A stretch of 64,000 nt of DNA from Vreelandella glaciei (GCF_013415125.1 NZ_JACCDE010000019.1:41029-105028); one strand, 5' to 3'. Shown: positions 25,721-35,165, numbered from the stretch's first letter. Made by a program: numbers and translations. The notes: generated by a model from the letters alone, not told the origin.

Positions 25721-26494
25721 ATGCGCACATTGCTTGTTGCCGACCTGCATCTAAGTAGCGACACCCCTGAGATTAATCAGGGGTTTTACCGCTACTTAGA
25801 ACATACTGCCCCAGGAGCCGATGCTCTTTATATTCTGGGCGACCTTTTTGATGCCTGGATGGGTGATGACCTTCTTGATGCCACTGACCATCCGCTCAGC
25901 ATTGTGGCTCAAGAGGTTATTAAGCGGTTGCACAGGCTTAGCAGTGACGGCACCACTGTTTATTTGATGCATGGCAACCGTGATTTTTTACTCGGCGAGC
26001 GCTTTGTTAACGCTTGTCAGGCGATGCTGCTACCTGACATTGAGGAAGTCGAGATTCAGGGGGTACCCGTGGTACTCCTTCATGGCGATAGCTTATGCAC
26101 CCAAGATGAAGCCTACATGGCTTTCCGTCAGCAGTCGCGCAACCCAGAGTGGCAAACTCAGATATTGGCTCTACCGCTGGAACAACGTCTAGAGCTGGCC
26201 AAAAGCCTACGCATGCAGTCGGGCGAGGCTAACGCCAATAAAGCTGAGGCAATCATGGATGTGACACAGCAGGAAGTAATTTTGCTGATGGAGCGGTTTG
26301 GTGTTGCCACTATGATTCATGGTCACACTCACCGCCCTCACGTACATGACCTGACGGTTGAAGAAGTACCCGCCAAACGTTATGTGTTAGGCGATTGGGA
26401 TAGCCAACGTGGCTGGGATATCGTGGTTGAGCGCTCAGATCAAACGGCACCAAAGTTGCGTCAGTTCTCTTTCACCGAATTACCTGACGCCTGA
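25721..26494 (+). CDS. lpxH: UDP-2,3-diacylglucosamine diphosphatase
   Basis: 257 residues with the metallophosphoesterase signatures of LpxH: DLHLSS (8-13), GDLFDAW (near 41), HGNRDFLLG (near 84) and HGHTHRP (near 200). It hydrolyses UDP-2,3-diacylglucosamine to lipid X and UMP in lipid A synthesis at the cytoplasmic face of the inner membrane. The gene is downstream of ppiB in the same direction and ends at a strong bidirectional terminator shared with ppiD. Slightly longer than E. coli LpxH (240 residues). Confidence 0.95.
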   Translation: MRTLLVADLHLSSDTPEINQGFYRYLEHTAPGADALYILGDLFDAWMGDDLLDATDHPLSIVAQEVIKRLHRLSSDGTTVYLMHGNRDFLLGERFVNACQAMLLPDIEEVEIQGVPVVLLHGDSLCTQDEAYMAFRQQSRNPEWQTQILALPLEQRLELAKSLRMQSGEANANKAEAIMDVTQQEVILLMERFGVATMIHGHTHRPHVHDLTVEEVPAKRYVLGDWDSQRGWDIVVERSDQTAPKLRQFSFTELPDA

Positions 26495-26518
26495 CCTGAG
26501 ACCGCTATTTACGGATAC

Positions 26519-26548
26519 AAAAAAGCCGATCGCGAGATCGGCTTTTTT
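26519..26548. terminator. Bidirectional rho-independent terminator between lpxH and ppiD
   Basis: A 13-bp perfect stem AAAAAAGCCGATC / GATCGGCTTTTTT with loop GCGA. There is an A-run on one side and a T-run on the other, so it can terminate both convergent genes. Confidence 0.93.
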
Positions 26549-26566
26549 GAACCTGCTTAAGCGATT

Positions 26567-28387
26567 CTATTGCTCTATGTCTGCATCGCTGCGCAAGTCA
26601 TCAACCAAACCTTGGAGAACCGATTGAGCACGCAGTTGTTCCGCCATTTGTGAGACAAACGTTTCCATCTGCTCATCAATTTCACCGTCACTCACGCTAT
26701 CCAATGCTACAACGGCAACGCCTTGGGGAAGTTCAACGGCACGATAAACGCTCTCACCCTCATCAGGCCGTGGCATGCGGAAAGCTTCCTGAACAATCGT
26801 TTGAGGTACGGTGGTATCTGCTTGGCGACTAACGTTATTAGCTTCGAGCCAATCGACATCCAACTCCTCACCTGCTTGCAGTTCTGAAATCAATGATTGC
26901 GCCTCTTCACGCAATGCTTGCTGCTGCTGCTCAGCGGCTACGGATATTTCGACCTCCTCGCGGACCTCATCCAGAGGCAGTAACGTTGCATCGCGCTGTT
27001 CAGCAATACGCAGCACCATCCGACGATCTTGGTCTAACTCGATAACTTCACTGTTATAACCCTCTTCCAGCACGTCGTTGCTGAACGCCGCTGACATCAC
27101 ACCAGGCTCGGATAAAACGCCTTCCGCTTCGTCATCACGGGCAAGCCAATCGCTCTCATTAAGGGTAAGACCAATGCTTTCAGCAACGCTTTGCAGATCA
27201 TCCGCAGCGAAGCTTTCATCAATTAGCTGCTGAACTCGCTGATTAAATTCATCATCAACATCGCTCAGCGCCACTTCCCGCGCCAGCTCATCGCGCTGCT
27301 CTTCAAATGTTGGGCCTTGAATATCCGTCACCTGAATAATGTGAAAAGCATTATCCAATTCAACCGGCTGGGATACATCACCCTCTTCTAAAGAAAAAGC
27401 TGCTTCATCAAAGCTATCCCCAAAGAAGCCACGGCTGATTACCCCAAGATCCCCACCCTCTTCGGCACTGGCCGTATCATCAGAGTAGCGCAGAGCGGTA
27501 TCGGCAAACGATTCACCGCTATCCAATGCTTGCCTGGCTGTTTCAGCCATTTCCTGAGCTTCGTCACGAGTACGTTCATCACCAAAGGTAATCATGATAT
27601 GGGAGACTTGGCGGTCAGCGTCACGATTCTGCTCGCGCCATGCATCCCGTAGCGCCTCTTCATCAACATCGCGGCCTTCTGCCATTGCCTGACGATCAAC
27701 TATCACATACTCAAGACGCACCTGTTCGGGACGTTCATAGCGCTCTTGGTGGGCATCATAATAGGCTTGCAGGTCGTCTTCACTGACATTGATATCAGCC
27801 TCGACGTCATCACCATCTAGCACCACATAGCGTAAGCTCCGCTCCTGGCGCTGCAACTCTGCCAGACGCTCTTGTTCATTGGGTAAGCTAAAATCGCTGA
27901 AAGCTAGACCCTGCTGTAAATGCTGTCGCTGGATATCGACGCGCAATTCTTGACGGAAAGATAATGGCGTATAGCCCGCGCCCGCTAAGCGGTTACGAAA
28001 AACTTCAGCAGAAAAACGACCATCCTGATCATGGAACTCAGGCAGACTGACAATCAGTTGATCAAGTTGCTCTTCTGAAACAGCAAAGCCACCCTCTTCG
28101 GCGTACTGGGATAACAGTTCCTGGGTGATGAGCTGGTCAAGCATGTCGCTGCGTAGGGCTCGCTCTTGCTCAGGCGGCACCTGCCCTGAGCGTAAAGCGC
28201 GCTGCACCCCGAGCTCAACCTGCTGACGCATGATGGGCTGCCCGTTGACACTCGCTACTTCGTCTGGATCGCTGCCAAAAAGCCCAAACAGTGATTCAAT
28301 CCCGAAAAGCGCCATGGCCGCGACCATAACACCGATAATAATTTTGGCACCCCAGCTCCTGGAGCCATCTCGAATACTTTGCAGCAT
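26567..28387 (-). CDS. ppiD: Periplasmic folding factor PpiD (SurA_N / parvulin PPIase)
   Basis: 606 residues with one N-terminal transmembrane helix (about 15-36, IIIGVMVAAMALFGIESLFGLF), as in inner-membrane-anchored PpiD. A SurA-like N-terminal chaperone region follows (VNGQPIMRQQVELGVQRAL). The parvulin domain is near 255-355 (VSHIMITFGDERTRDEAQEMAETARQAL, DLGVISRGFFGDSFDEAAFSLEEGDVSQPVE, FHIIQVTDI). It helps newly exported proteins fold at the Sec exit. It lies downstream of hupB with lon further upstream, the classical lon-hupB-ppiD arrangement. Strongly acidic, which fits a halophile. Confidence 0.94.
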   Translation of the reverse strand: MLQSIRDGSRSWGAKIIIGVMVAAMALFGIESLFGLFGSDPDEVASVNGQPIMRQQVELGVQRALRSGQVPPEQERALRSDMLDQLITQELLSQYAEEGGFAVSEEQLDQLIVSLPEFHDQDGRFSAEVFRNRLAGAGYTPLSFRQELRVDIQRQHLQQGLAFSDFSLPNEQERLAELQRQERSLRYVVLDGDDVEADINVSEDDLQAYYDAHQERYERPEQVRLEYVIVDRQAMAEGRDVDEEALRDAWREQNRDADRQVSHIMITFGDERTRDEAQEMAETARQALDSGESFADTALRYSDDTASAEEGGDLGVISRGFFGDSFDEAAFSLEEGDVSQPVELDNAFHIIQVTDIQGPTFEEQRDELAREVALSDVDDEFNQRVQQLIDESFAADDLQSVAESIGLTLNESDWLARDDEAEGVLSEPGVMSAAFSNDVLEEGYNSEVIELDQDRRMVLRIAEQRDATLLPLDEVREEVEISVAAEQQQQALREEAQSLISELQAGEELDVDWLEANNVSRQADTTVPQTIVQEAFRMPRPDEGESVYRAVELPQGVAVVALDSVSDGEIDEQMETFVSQMAEQLRAQSVLQGLVDDLRSDADIEQ

Positions 28388-28459
28388 GCTAGCCTCAGAT
28401 AGTCACAGCCAAACACATCGACCCGCTAAATCCTAACAAATAGGGGGCCAGAAAATAAC

Positions 28460-28489
28460 ATGGGCGCATCGCCAATGCGATGCGCCCAT
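28460..28489 (-). terminator. Hairpin downstream of hupB
   Basis: A 12-bp stem ATGGGCGCATCG / CGATGCGCCCAT with a 6-nt loop. On the minus strand it is followed by GTTATTTTC, a weak T-rich run. It probably separates hupB from ppiD transcription. Confidence 0.7.
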
Positions 28490-28513
28490 TAGGTTACAGC
28501 AAACGCGGTCAAA

Positions 28514-28786
28514 TTAGTTGACGGCGTCTTTCAGCGCTTTACCTGCTTTGAAGCTGGGTACTTTGGCAGCACTGATCTGGATTGGCTGTCCCGTTTGCGG
28601 GTTGCGGCCAGTTCGTGCAGCACGTTCTTTGATCGCGAAGGTACCAAAGCCTACTAGTGATACGCTGTCGCCCTTCTTAAGGCTATCGGTGACAGACTCC
28701 ACCATGGCATCCAATGCGCGGGTTGCCGCTGCTTTCGGGATATCTGCAGACGCGGCAATGGCTTCAATCAGCTCGGACTTATTCAC
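28514..28786 (-). CDS. hupB: DNA-binding protein HU-beta
   Basis: 90 residues, the standard HU length, with the opening [28 protein letters not shown] and the DNA-contacting beta-arm [31 protein letters not shown]. Histone-like nucleoid protein that binds and bends DNA without strong sequence specificity. It lies downstream of lon and upstream of ppiD. A hairpin terminator follows. Two further HU/IHF-family genes are expected in such genomes; ihfA is at 36639. Confidence 0.96.
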   Translation of the reverse strand: MNKSELIEAIAASADIPKAAATRALDAMVESVTDSLKKGDSVSLVGFGTFAIKERAARTGRNPQTGQPIQISAAKVPSFKAGKALKDAVN

Positions 28787-28982
28787 TCTTCACCCCTTGA
28801 CTGTTTCAAAAAATGGCTCTGAACGGCATGGTCACCGATAGGTACAACGATCAAAGCATAGCTGCGTTTTATAGCAACGCCTTGAAACACCTGTCAAGCA
28901 ACCATGTCGTGAGATACCCGCCACACAAAGTAGCGGGCACAAATATTAAGTAAAATTAAAGACCAAAGAGGACTTTAACAGC

Positions 28983-31394
28983 TTAATGGGTACTAGCAAC
29001 TACGGTATTACTATACGATGCGTCGGTGCTTTTCAACGGTGCACCCTCTTCTACCTTATCAGCTAGCGCTACGGCTAAGACATCATCTATCCAACGTACC
29101 GGACGAATATCAAGTGCGCCTTTGATATTGTCAGGTACTTCCTTGAGATCACGACGGTTTTCTTCAGGAATTAGCACTGTCTTTATACCACCGCGACGGG
29201 CTGCCAGCAATTTCTCCTTCAGACCGCCGATGGGCAACACTTCACCGCGCAGATTGACCTCACCGGTCATTGCCACATCACAACGTACCGCCCGCTGCGT
29301 GTAAGCAGAAACGATCGCGGTCACCATGGCAATACCCGCGCTTGGGCCATCCTTAGGCGTAGCTCCTTCGGGCACGTGGATATGCAGATCCTCTTTTTCG
29401 AACCGCTCAGGATCAATTCCATATGCTTGTGCTCTAGCTCTAACCACGGTATGTGCCGCGCTTACCGACTCTTTCATGACATCACCGAGTGAGCCAGTTT
29501 TGTTAATTCGCCCCTTACCCGGCGTAACCACTGACTCAATATTAAGCAATTCGCCACCGACCGATGTCCAGGCAAGCCCAGTGACTCGGCCAATTTGATC
29601 TTCTTGCTCAGCCAGACCGTAACTATAGCGACGCACCCCTGCATAGTGTTCAATCTGTTCGGCCGTTAAGCTCTGACCATCTTGATCAGAGGCAGGGTCA
29701 CGCTCATTTTCAAGGCGTTCACGTAGCACTTTACGCGACACTTTGGCGATCTGACGCTCAAGCTCACGCACACCTGCTTCACGAGTGTAATAGCGAATAA
29801 GCTCTAAAAGCGCGCTATCTTCCAGCGTTAACTCCTCACCCTTCAAACCGTTTGCTGCTAACTGCTTAGGCAATAAGTAGCGCTTAGCGATGGCCAGTTT
29901 TTCATCTTCGGTGTAACCCGGCAGACGAATAATCTCCATACGATCTAGAAGCGCACTAGGAATATTCATCGAATTAGCCGTACAGATGAATAGTGTTTCT
30001 GAAAGATCGTAATCGAGCTCCAGATAGTGATCGCTAAAGCTGTTATTTTGCTCAGGATCAAGCACTTCAAGCAATGCAGAGGCTGGATCGCCGCGATGAT
30101 CCATGCCAAGCTTGTCGACCTCATCCAGCAAGAACAGGGGATTTTTAACCCCAGCACGGCTCATCCGCTGCATCAATTTACCCGGCAGCGACCCGATATA
30201 GGTGCGGCGATGGCCGCGAATTTCTGACTCATCGCGAACGCCACCCAGCGCCAAACGCACATACTTACGATTGGTGGCACGGGCGATAGATTGGCCGAGA
30301 GAGGTTTTACCCACTCCAGGCGGGCCCACCAAACACAATACAGGTCCTTTCATCTTGCGCACCCGCTTCTGCACGGCAAGATACTCTAGGATGCGCGCTT
30401 TTACCTCTTCGAGGCCGTAATGGTCTTCATCCAACACTTGCTGAGCTTTGACGAGATCGTGCTTCACACGTGTGCGCTTCTTCCAAGGCACCGCGACTAG
30501 CCAATCCAGATAAGAGCGCACAACGGTCGCTTCAGCGGAATTTGAAGCCATCATTTTGAGCTTGTTAAGCTCTTGCGTCGCTTTCTCAGATGCCTCCTTG
30601 GGCATACCGGACTCTTTAATCGCGAGCTCGTACTTTTCAGCCTCATTGGGCACATTATCCAGCTCACCCATCTCTTTCTGGATGGCTTTCATCTGCTCAT
30701 TGAGATAGTACTCGCGCTGCGTCTTCTCCATCTGCTCTTTAACCCGCGAGCGGATGCGCTTCTCCACTTGCAGCAGATCGATTTCAGACTCAATCAGCGC
30801 CATCAGGTGTTCAATACGATCGCGCACGCGATCCATCTCAAGCAATTCCTGCTTATCACCAATCTTCAGCGACAGATGAGCACAAATGGTGTCCACCAAG
30901 CGGCTTGGGTCTTCAATCCCTGATAACGAGTTAAGTACCTCGTTAGGGACTTTCTTAGACAGCTTGACGTACTGCTCAAACTGATTGAGTAATACGCGCA
31001 CAAGCGCTTCTTGCTCACGACTAGTAAGCGGCTCACTCTCTCGTGGTGTTAAGTGCGCCTGCGTGTAGCCGGCTTCATTCTCTTCAACGCTTAGTACATC
31101 CGCTCGAAAATTACCCTCAATGAGTACTTTAACCGTGCCATCAGGAAGCTTGAGCAGCTGCATAATGTCAGCCACGGTACCCATAGCATAAAGATCAGCG
31201 TTATCCGGCTCATCCTGAGACGCTTCACGTTGAGCCACCAGCAATACACGCTTATCAGCCTCCATCGCTGCTTCAAGCGCCTGGATAGACTTTTCACGAC
31301 CAACAAAAAGGGGTATTACCATTTGCGGATAAACGACCACATCGCGCAACGGTAAAAGGGGTAGACATTGTGTCTGTTCGGCGTTCTGCTGCAT
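28983..31394 (-). CDS. lon: ATP-dependent protease Lon
   Basis: 803 residues. The N-terminal LAN substrate-recognition domain begins PLLPLRDVVVYPQMVIPLFVGR. The AAA+ module has Walker A GPPGVGKTS near 360 and LFLLDEVDKLG. The C-terminal protease has the Ser-Lys dyad in PKDGPSAGIAM and the KEKLLAARRGGIK segment. It degrades misfolded and regulatory proteins. The ATG at 31394 gives the normal ten-residue lead; the frame is open 30 codons upstream, but those codons contain AGTACT repeats and look like leader. The leader between clpX and lon holds two kinds of short repeat. Confidence 0.96.
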   Translation of the reverse strand: MQQNAEQTQCLPLLPLRDVVVYPQMVIPLFVGREKSIQALEAAMEADKRVLLVAQREASQDEPDNADLYAMGTVADIMQLLKLPDGTVKVLIEGNFRADVLSVEENEAGYTQAHLTPRESEPLTSREQEALVRVLLNQFEQYVKLSKKVPNEVLNSLSGIEDPSRLVDTICAHLSLKIGDKQELLEMDRVRDRIEHLMALIESEIDLLQVEKRIRSRVKEQMEKTQREYYLNEQMKAIQKEMGELDNVPNEAEKYELAIKESGMPKEASEKATQELNKLKMMASNSAEATVVRSYLDWLVAVPWKKRTRVKHDLVKAQQVLDEDHYGLEEVKARILEYLAVQKRVRKMKGPVLCLVGPPGVGKTSLGQSIARATNRKYVRLALGGVRDESEIRGHRRTYIGSLPGKLMQRMSRAGVKNPLFLLDEVDKLGMDHRGDPASALLEVLDPEQNNSFSDHYLELDYDLSETLFICTANSMNIPSALLDRMEIIRLPGYTEDEKLAIAKRYLLPKQLAANGLKGEELTLEDSALLELIRYYTREAGVRELERQIAKVSRKVLRERLENERDPASDQDGQSLTAEQIEHYAGVRRYSYGLAEQEDQIGRVTGLAWTSVGGELLNIESVVTPGKGRINKTGSLGDVMKESVSAAHTVVRARAQAYGIDPERFEKEDLHIHVPEGATPKDGPSAGIAMVTAIVSAYTQRAVRCDVAMTGEVNLRGEVLPIGGLKEKLLAARRGGIKTVLIPEENRRDLKEVPDNIKGALDIRPVRWIDDVLAVALADKVEEGAPLKSTDASYSNTVVASTH

Positions 31395-31421
31395 CGCAGA
31401 CGTTCCTCGGCAAATCGGATG

Positions 31422-31453
31422 AGTACTTAAAAAAGAGTACTTGGAAAAGTACT
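31422..31453. repeat. Three AGTACT palindromes in the lon leader
   Basis: AGTACT occurs at 31422-31427, 31436-31441 and 31448-31453, each next to an A/T tract. They lie 28-59 bp upstream of the chosen lon start, where a regulator or a structured leader could act. Confidence 0.6.
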
Positions 31454-31519
31454 GCGCAGTCGTCAGTAAGCGATGTTCAACCACATTAGCATTGAGCGGA
31501 CTAGGCAGTAATACTTCAC

Positions 31520-31567
31520 GACAAAGCTTTTCAACGGCAAGGCTCTTCAGCGACAGGGCTCTTCAAC
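31520..31567. repeat. Three 16-bp imperfect tandem repeats upstream of lon
   Basis: Units GACAAAGCTTTTCAAC (31520-31535), GGCAAGGCTCTTCAGC (31536-31551) and GACAGGGCTCTTCAAC (31552-31567) follow each other directly, between the clpX terminator and lon. On the minus strand each reads GYTGAARAG followed by YTTGYC-like sequence. The function is unknown. Confidence 0.8.
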
Positions 31568-31570
31568 AAC

Positions 31571-31594
31571 AAGGGGTCGCCTAAGCGACCCCTT
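31571..31594 (-). terminator. Rho-independent-like terminator downstream of clpX
   Basis: A 10-bp perfect GC-rich stem AAGGGGTCGC / GCGACCCCTT with a 4-nt loop. On the minus strand the downstream run is GTTGTTG, a weak T-tract. It separates clpX from lon. Confidence 0.8.
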
Positions 31595-31641
31595 GATTTT
31601 AGCGCAAGCGGTTAAAGCTGGGCCGACTGGTCAACTAGCCA

Positions 31642-32922
31642 CTAACCATCAGTGCCGTCGACTAGCGCTTCTTCTTGCTGGGAATAGATCAAAAGAGGCT
31701 CGCTCTCACCGGCAATCACTGAACCGTCAATAACGACTTTACTGACACCTTCAAGTGATGGAATTTCGTACATGGTGTCAAGCAGCACTGACTCTAGAAT
31801 AGAGCGCAGGCCACGCGCGCCAGTTTTACGCTCCATCGCTTTCTCAGCCACAGCACGTAACGCTTCATCTCTGAACTCAAGCGTCACATCTTCCATTTCA
31901 AACAGCTTAGCGTACTGCTTAACCAGCGAATTCTTGGGCTCGGTCAGAATCTGCACCAATGCATCTTCGGTGAGCTCCGTTAGTGTGGCGATGATCGGCA
32001 AACGCCCTACAAACTCAGGAATCAAGCCAAATTTCACTAGATCATCAGGCTCTACGTCAGCCAGCAGTTCACCCACCCCACGGGAGGACTCCTTGCTTTT
32101 CACCGCTGCATTGAAGCCGATACCGCCCTTCTCAGCACGGTCACGAATAACTTTCTCCAGCCCCGCAAACGCACCGCCTACGATAAACAGAATATTGCCC
32201 GTATTAACTTGGACAAATTCCTGCTGGGGATGTTTGCGTCCACCTTGAGGTGGCACAGAAGCCGTTGTACCTTCAATAAGCTTCAGCAATGCTTGCTGGA
32301 CGCCTTCACCCGAGACATCACGCGTAATTGAAGGGTTATCCGATTTGCGTGAAATCTTGTCGATTTCATCAATATAAACAATCCCGCGCTCGGCTTTCTC
32401 AACGTCGTAATCGCACTTCTGCAACAACTTCTGGATGATGTTTTCGACATCTTCACCGACATAGCCGGCTTCCGTCAGCGTGGTTGCATCCGCAATGGTA
32501 AAAGGTACATTCAGTAACCGTGCCATCGTCTCCGCTAACAGCGTTTTACCGCTACCAGTGGGACCAATCAGCAGAATGTTTGATTTACCTAATTCTACAT
32601 CGCCGTCGCGCACATCTGTTTTCAGACGCTTGTAGTGGTTATACACCGCTACGGAAAGCACCATTTTGGCGCGATCTTGTCCGATGACGTAGTCATCAAG
32701 CGTATGACGTATTTCGCGAGGCGTAGGTAAACGCTCCTCATCGCTCTCGGCATCGGCTTCGAGAACTTCCTCGCGAATAATGTCATTACATAAGTCGACA
32801 CACTCATCGCAGATATAAACGGACGGGCCCGCAATCAGCTTACGTACTTCGTTTTGATTCTTTCCACAAAACGAGCAGTAGAGCAGTTTGCCACCTTCGT
32901 CCTTGCCTTTGCCGTCGGCCAT
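31642..32922 (-). CDS. clpX: ATP-dependent Clp protease ATP-binding subunit ClpX
   Basis: 426 residues. The N-terminal zinc-binding domain has C16, C19, C38 and C41 ([16 protein letters not shown]). AAA+ motifs: Walker [13 protein letters not shown] near 122, Walker [11 protein letters not shown], and the downstream sensor and C-terminal small domain. It unfolds tagged substrates and feeds them to ClpP. The ATG at 32922 is chosen over 32928 because GAGG is 7 nt before it and only 1 nt before the other. It follows clpP, with a GC hairpin between. Confidence 0.97.
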   Translation of the reverse strand: MADGKGKDEGGKLLYCSFCGKNQNEVRKLIAGPSVYICDECVDLCNDIIREEVLEADAESDEERLPTPREIRHTLDDYVIGQDRAKMVLSVAVYNHYKRLKTDVRDGDVELGKSNILLIGPTGSGKTLLAETMARLLNVPFTIADATTLTEAGYVGEDVENIIQKLLQKCDYDVEKAERGIVYIDEIDKISRKSDNPSITRDVSGEGVQQALLKLIEGTTASVPPQGGRKHPQQEFVQVNTGNILFIVGGAFAGLEKVIRDRAEKGGIGFNAAVKSKESSRGVGELLADVEPDDLVKFGLIPEFVGRLPIIATLTELTEDALVQILTEPKNSLVKQYAKLFEMEDVTLEFRDEALRAVAEKAMERKTGARGLRSILESVLLDTMYEIPSLEGVSKVVIDGSVIAGESEPLLIYSQQEEALVDGTDG

Positions 32923-32941
32923 TCGCATACCTCTATCACTG

Positions 32942-32959
32942 CGGCGGCTTACGCCGCCG
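32942..32959 (-). other. Intercistronic hairpin between clpP and clpX
   Basis: A perfect 7-bp stem CGGCGGC / GCCGCCG with loop TTAC, directly upstream of the clpX ribosome binding site on the minus strand. There is no T-run, so it is more likely an mRNA-processing or stability element than a terminator. Confidence 0.5.
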
Positions 32960-32996
32960 GAAAAGCTCGTTAGAAAAGCAGAATCCTATTACGCTA

Positions 32997-33614
32997 TCAG
33001 GATGTAGGCCGCTTATCCAGCACTGCGTCAATCAAGCCATACTCTGTGGCTTTACTGGCGCTCATGAAATTATCCCGATCTGTATCACGCGAGACAGTTT
33101 CGATATCTTGGCCCGTATGGTGGGCAAGGATTTGATTCAGCTTTTCGCGAATACCCAGAATTTCACGGGTATGAATTTCTATGTCAGAAGCCTGGCCTTG
33201 GTAACCACCCAGCGGCTGATGAATCATCACCCGTGAATTGGGCAAGCAGTAACGTTTACCAGCAGCACCTGCTGTCAATAACAGCGCACCCATGCTGGCC
33301 GCTTGGCCAATACATACCGTAGACACGTCCGGCTTCACAAACTGCATAGTGTCGTAAATCGACATCCCCGCGGTGACCGAACCACCAGGCGAGTTAATAT
33401 ACAGGTGGATATCTTTATCTGGATTTTCTGACTCCAGAAACAGTAACTGAGCGACGACCAGATTAGCCATGTAGTCTTCTACAGGGCCTACCAAAAAGAT
33501 CACACGCTCTTTCAAAAGGCGTGAGTAGATGTCGTAGGCTCTTTCCCCTTTGGCGCTCTGCTCAACCACCATGGGCACTAAACCGCCAGCGTTTTGAATA
33601 TCAAACTCACTCAT
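32997..33614 (-). CDS. clpP: ATP-dependent Clp protease proteolytic subunit ClpP
   Basis: 205 residues. The catalytic triad is visible: S107 in [12 protein letters not shown]132 in VMIHQPLGG, and D181 in DRDNFMSA. It forms a tetradecameric serine protease with ClpX (and ClpA). The genes run tig-clpP-clpX on the minus strand. The spacing from tig (68 nt) contains a hairpin. The short N-terminal propeptide region is present as in E. coli ClpP. Confidence 0.97.
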   Translation of the reverse strand: MSEFDIQNAGGLVPMVVEQSAKGERAYDIYSRLLKERVIFLVGPVEDYMANLVVAQLLFLESENPDKDIHLYINSPGGSVTAGMSIYDTMQFVKPDVSTVCIGQAASMGALLLTAGAAGKRYCLPNSRVMIHQPLGGYQGQASDIEIHTREILGIREKLNQILAHHTGQDIETVSRDTDRDNFMSASKATEYGLIDAVLDKRPTS

Positions 33615-33645
33615 TCAGGTGATTCCTTGCGTCCGGGAAGGGAAA

Positions 33646-33669
33646 GGCGCACCGACATAAAGGTGCGCC
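33646..33669 (-). other. Intercistronic hairpin between tig and clpP
   Basis: A perfect 8-bp stem GGCGCACC / GGTGCGCC with an 8-nt loop. On the minus strand TTTCCC follows. It may be a partial terminator that lowers clpPX expression relative to tig. Confidence 0.5.
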
Positions 33670-33682
33670 ACGTTCCAGGGTG

Positions 33683-35035
33683 TTAGGCGCTAGCTTGCTC
33701 GCCTTCTTCAGCACCCTCATCTTGCTCAGCCTGCTGTTGCGCAGCGGCAAGGGCTTGCTGATAAGACATTTCAACGTCTTTAATGTTCGTTTGCTCAAGT
33801 AACTTAGCCACCGCCTTCTCTTCGAGAATGGCAGATTTCACCTGGGTTTTCAGCTGCTCGTTACCCATGTAGTAGCTAACCACTTCATCAGGATCTTGAT
33901 ACTGCTCAGCCAGCTCGGCTACTTTTGCCTTGATAGCATCATCGTCGGCATCAAGTTCGTTTGCCTTGATGACTTCTGCCAGCAACAAACCAACCTGAAC
34001 TCGGCCTTTAGCCTGCTCTTCGAAAAGTTCATTGGGCAGCTGGCTAACATCAAAATCTTCGCCTAAACCAAACTGTTGAGCCGCCTGACGCTTCATGCCA
34101 TCTGTTTCTTGCTGAACCAGTGCGCTCGGCACAGGAATTTCATTCACCTTTTTAAGTGCATCAAGTACTTGCTGCTTAACCCGGTTATCAACGGCTTGTG
34201 ATGCTTCACGGGTCATGTTCTTCTTGATTTCGGCGCGGAATTTTTCCTGATCGCCGCCTTCAACGCCAAAACGCTCGATAAACTCAGCGTCAACTTCGGG
34301 CAGTTTCTGGCTGCTGACTTTGTGAATCGTTACCTTAAAAGTGGCTTCTTTGCCAGCCAAGTGCTCAGCCTGGTAATCATCAGGGAACGTGACGTTAAGG
34401 GTCTTCTCTTCGCCCGCTTTAGCACCAATTAACTGCTCTTCAAAACCTGGAATAAAGCTATTGGAGCCAATGACCAGTGTGTGACCTTCGGCACTACCGC
34501 CTTCGAACGGTTCATCACCAATATAGCCTTGGAAGTCGATAGTGACTTGATCACCGTCGGCGGCAGCAGCATCAACTTCTTCCCATGCGGCATTTTGCTT
34601 ACGCAGTGTATCGATCATCTCCTCGACATCTGCATCGCTAACGGACACCACCGGGCGCTCTATATCAGTACCTTCAATTGAAGCCAGCTCTACCTGCGGG
34701 TAGATTTCCATTACTGCCACGAATTCAAGGTCTTTGCCTGATTCATTAACGGAAGGTTCAATTTGCGGGAAGCCCGCCGGGTTGAGGCCTTCATCAGTAA
34801 TAGCGCGCACGTAACGCTCACGCATTACTTCGCTAACTACCTCGTTACGTACGTCTTGGCCGTAGCGCTGCTGGACTACTGCCATTGGCACCCGGCCCTG
34901 GCGAAAACCATTCAAGCGAACATTCTTCGCGGTGTCTTTCAAGCGAGCACTCACGGCCTCGTCAATTTCGGCAGCCGGCACTTGAATAGTAATGCGGCGT
35001 TCGATCTGGGAGGTCGTCTCGACAGAAACTTGCAT
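33683..35035 (-). CDS. tig: Trigger factor
   Basis: 450 residues from the ATG at 35035, preceded by GAGGA. The N-terminal ribosome-binding domain includes LNGFRQGRVPMAVVQQRYG (the G-F-R-x-G-x-x-P loop that docks on L23). The central FKBP-type PPIase domain is near 150-240 (GDQVTIDFQGYIGDEPFEGG, FIPGFEEQLIGAKAGEEKTLNVTFPDDY). The C-terminal chaperone arms end in an acidic tail. It is the first chaperone to meet nascent chains. It heads the tig-clpP-clpX cluster; the longest frame starts 13 codons upstream but has no ribosome binding site. Confidence 0.96.
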   Translation of the reverse strand: MQVSVETTSQIERRITIQVPAAEIDEAVSARLKDTAKNVRLNGFRQGRVPMAVVQQRYGQDVRNEVVSEVMRERYVRAITDEGLNPAGFPQIEPSVNESGKDLEFVAVMEIYPQVELASIEGTDIERPVVSVSDADVEEMIDTLRKQNAAWEEVDAAAADGDQVTIDFQGYIGDEPFEGGSAEGHTLVIGSNSFIPGFEEQLIGAKAGEEKTLNVTFPDDYQAEHLAGKEATFKVTIHKVSSQKLPEVDAEFIERFGVEGGDQEKFRAEIKKNMTREASQAVDNRVKQQVLDALKKVNEIPVPSALVQQETDGMKRQAAQQFGLGEDFDVSQLPNELFEEQAKGRVQVGLLLAEVIKANELDADDDAIKAKVAELAEQYQDPDEVVSYYMGNEQLKTQVKSAILEEKAVAKLLEQTNIKDVEMSYQQALAAAQQQAEQDEGAEEGEQASA

Positions 35036-35094
35036 GAATTGTCCTCTAACGGCTGGGCGTTGTGTTGATTGCATGTAATAAGTTCAAGGGGGTA

Positions 35095-35123
35095 ATTTTA
35101 AGAACCCCAACGCATAGTGGCAA
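35095..35123 (-). promoter_or_regulatory. Sigma-70 promoter for tig
   Basis: On the minus strand: -35 TTGCCA (35118-35123), a 17-nt spacer, and -10 TAAAAT (35095-35100). Each hexamer matches the consensus at five of six positions. The -10 lies about 60 nt upstream of the tig start. Confidence 0.75.
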
Positions 35124-35137
35124 GCGCCATGCTCGCA

Positions 35138-35165
35138 ACATGGGGGCAGTGATGTTAAAAACAAG
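35138..35165 (-). promoter_or_regulatory. Sigma-32-like heat-shock promoter for tig-clpP-clpX
   Basis: On the minus strand: -35 CTTGTT (35160-35165; consensus CTTGAA), a 14-nt spacer, and -10 CCCCATGT (35138-35145; consensus CCCCATNT). The clp genes are classic sigma-32 targets, so the match is plausible. It lies just upstream of the sigma-70 promoter. Confidence 0.6.

Noticed and set aside
28917..28937. Possible lon terminator CCCGC / GCGGG
   Set aside because: Only 5 bp of stem with an 11-nt loop and no T-run; too weak to call.
31772..32248. 158-codon plus-strand open frame
   Set aside because: Shadow of clpX; Ser-rich translation and no context.
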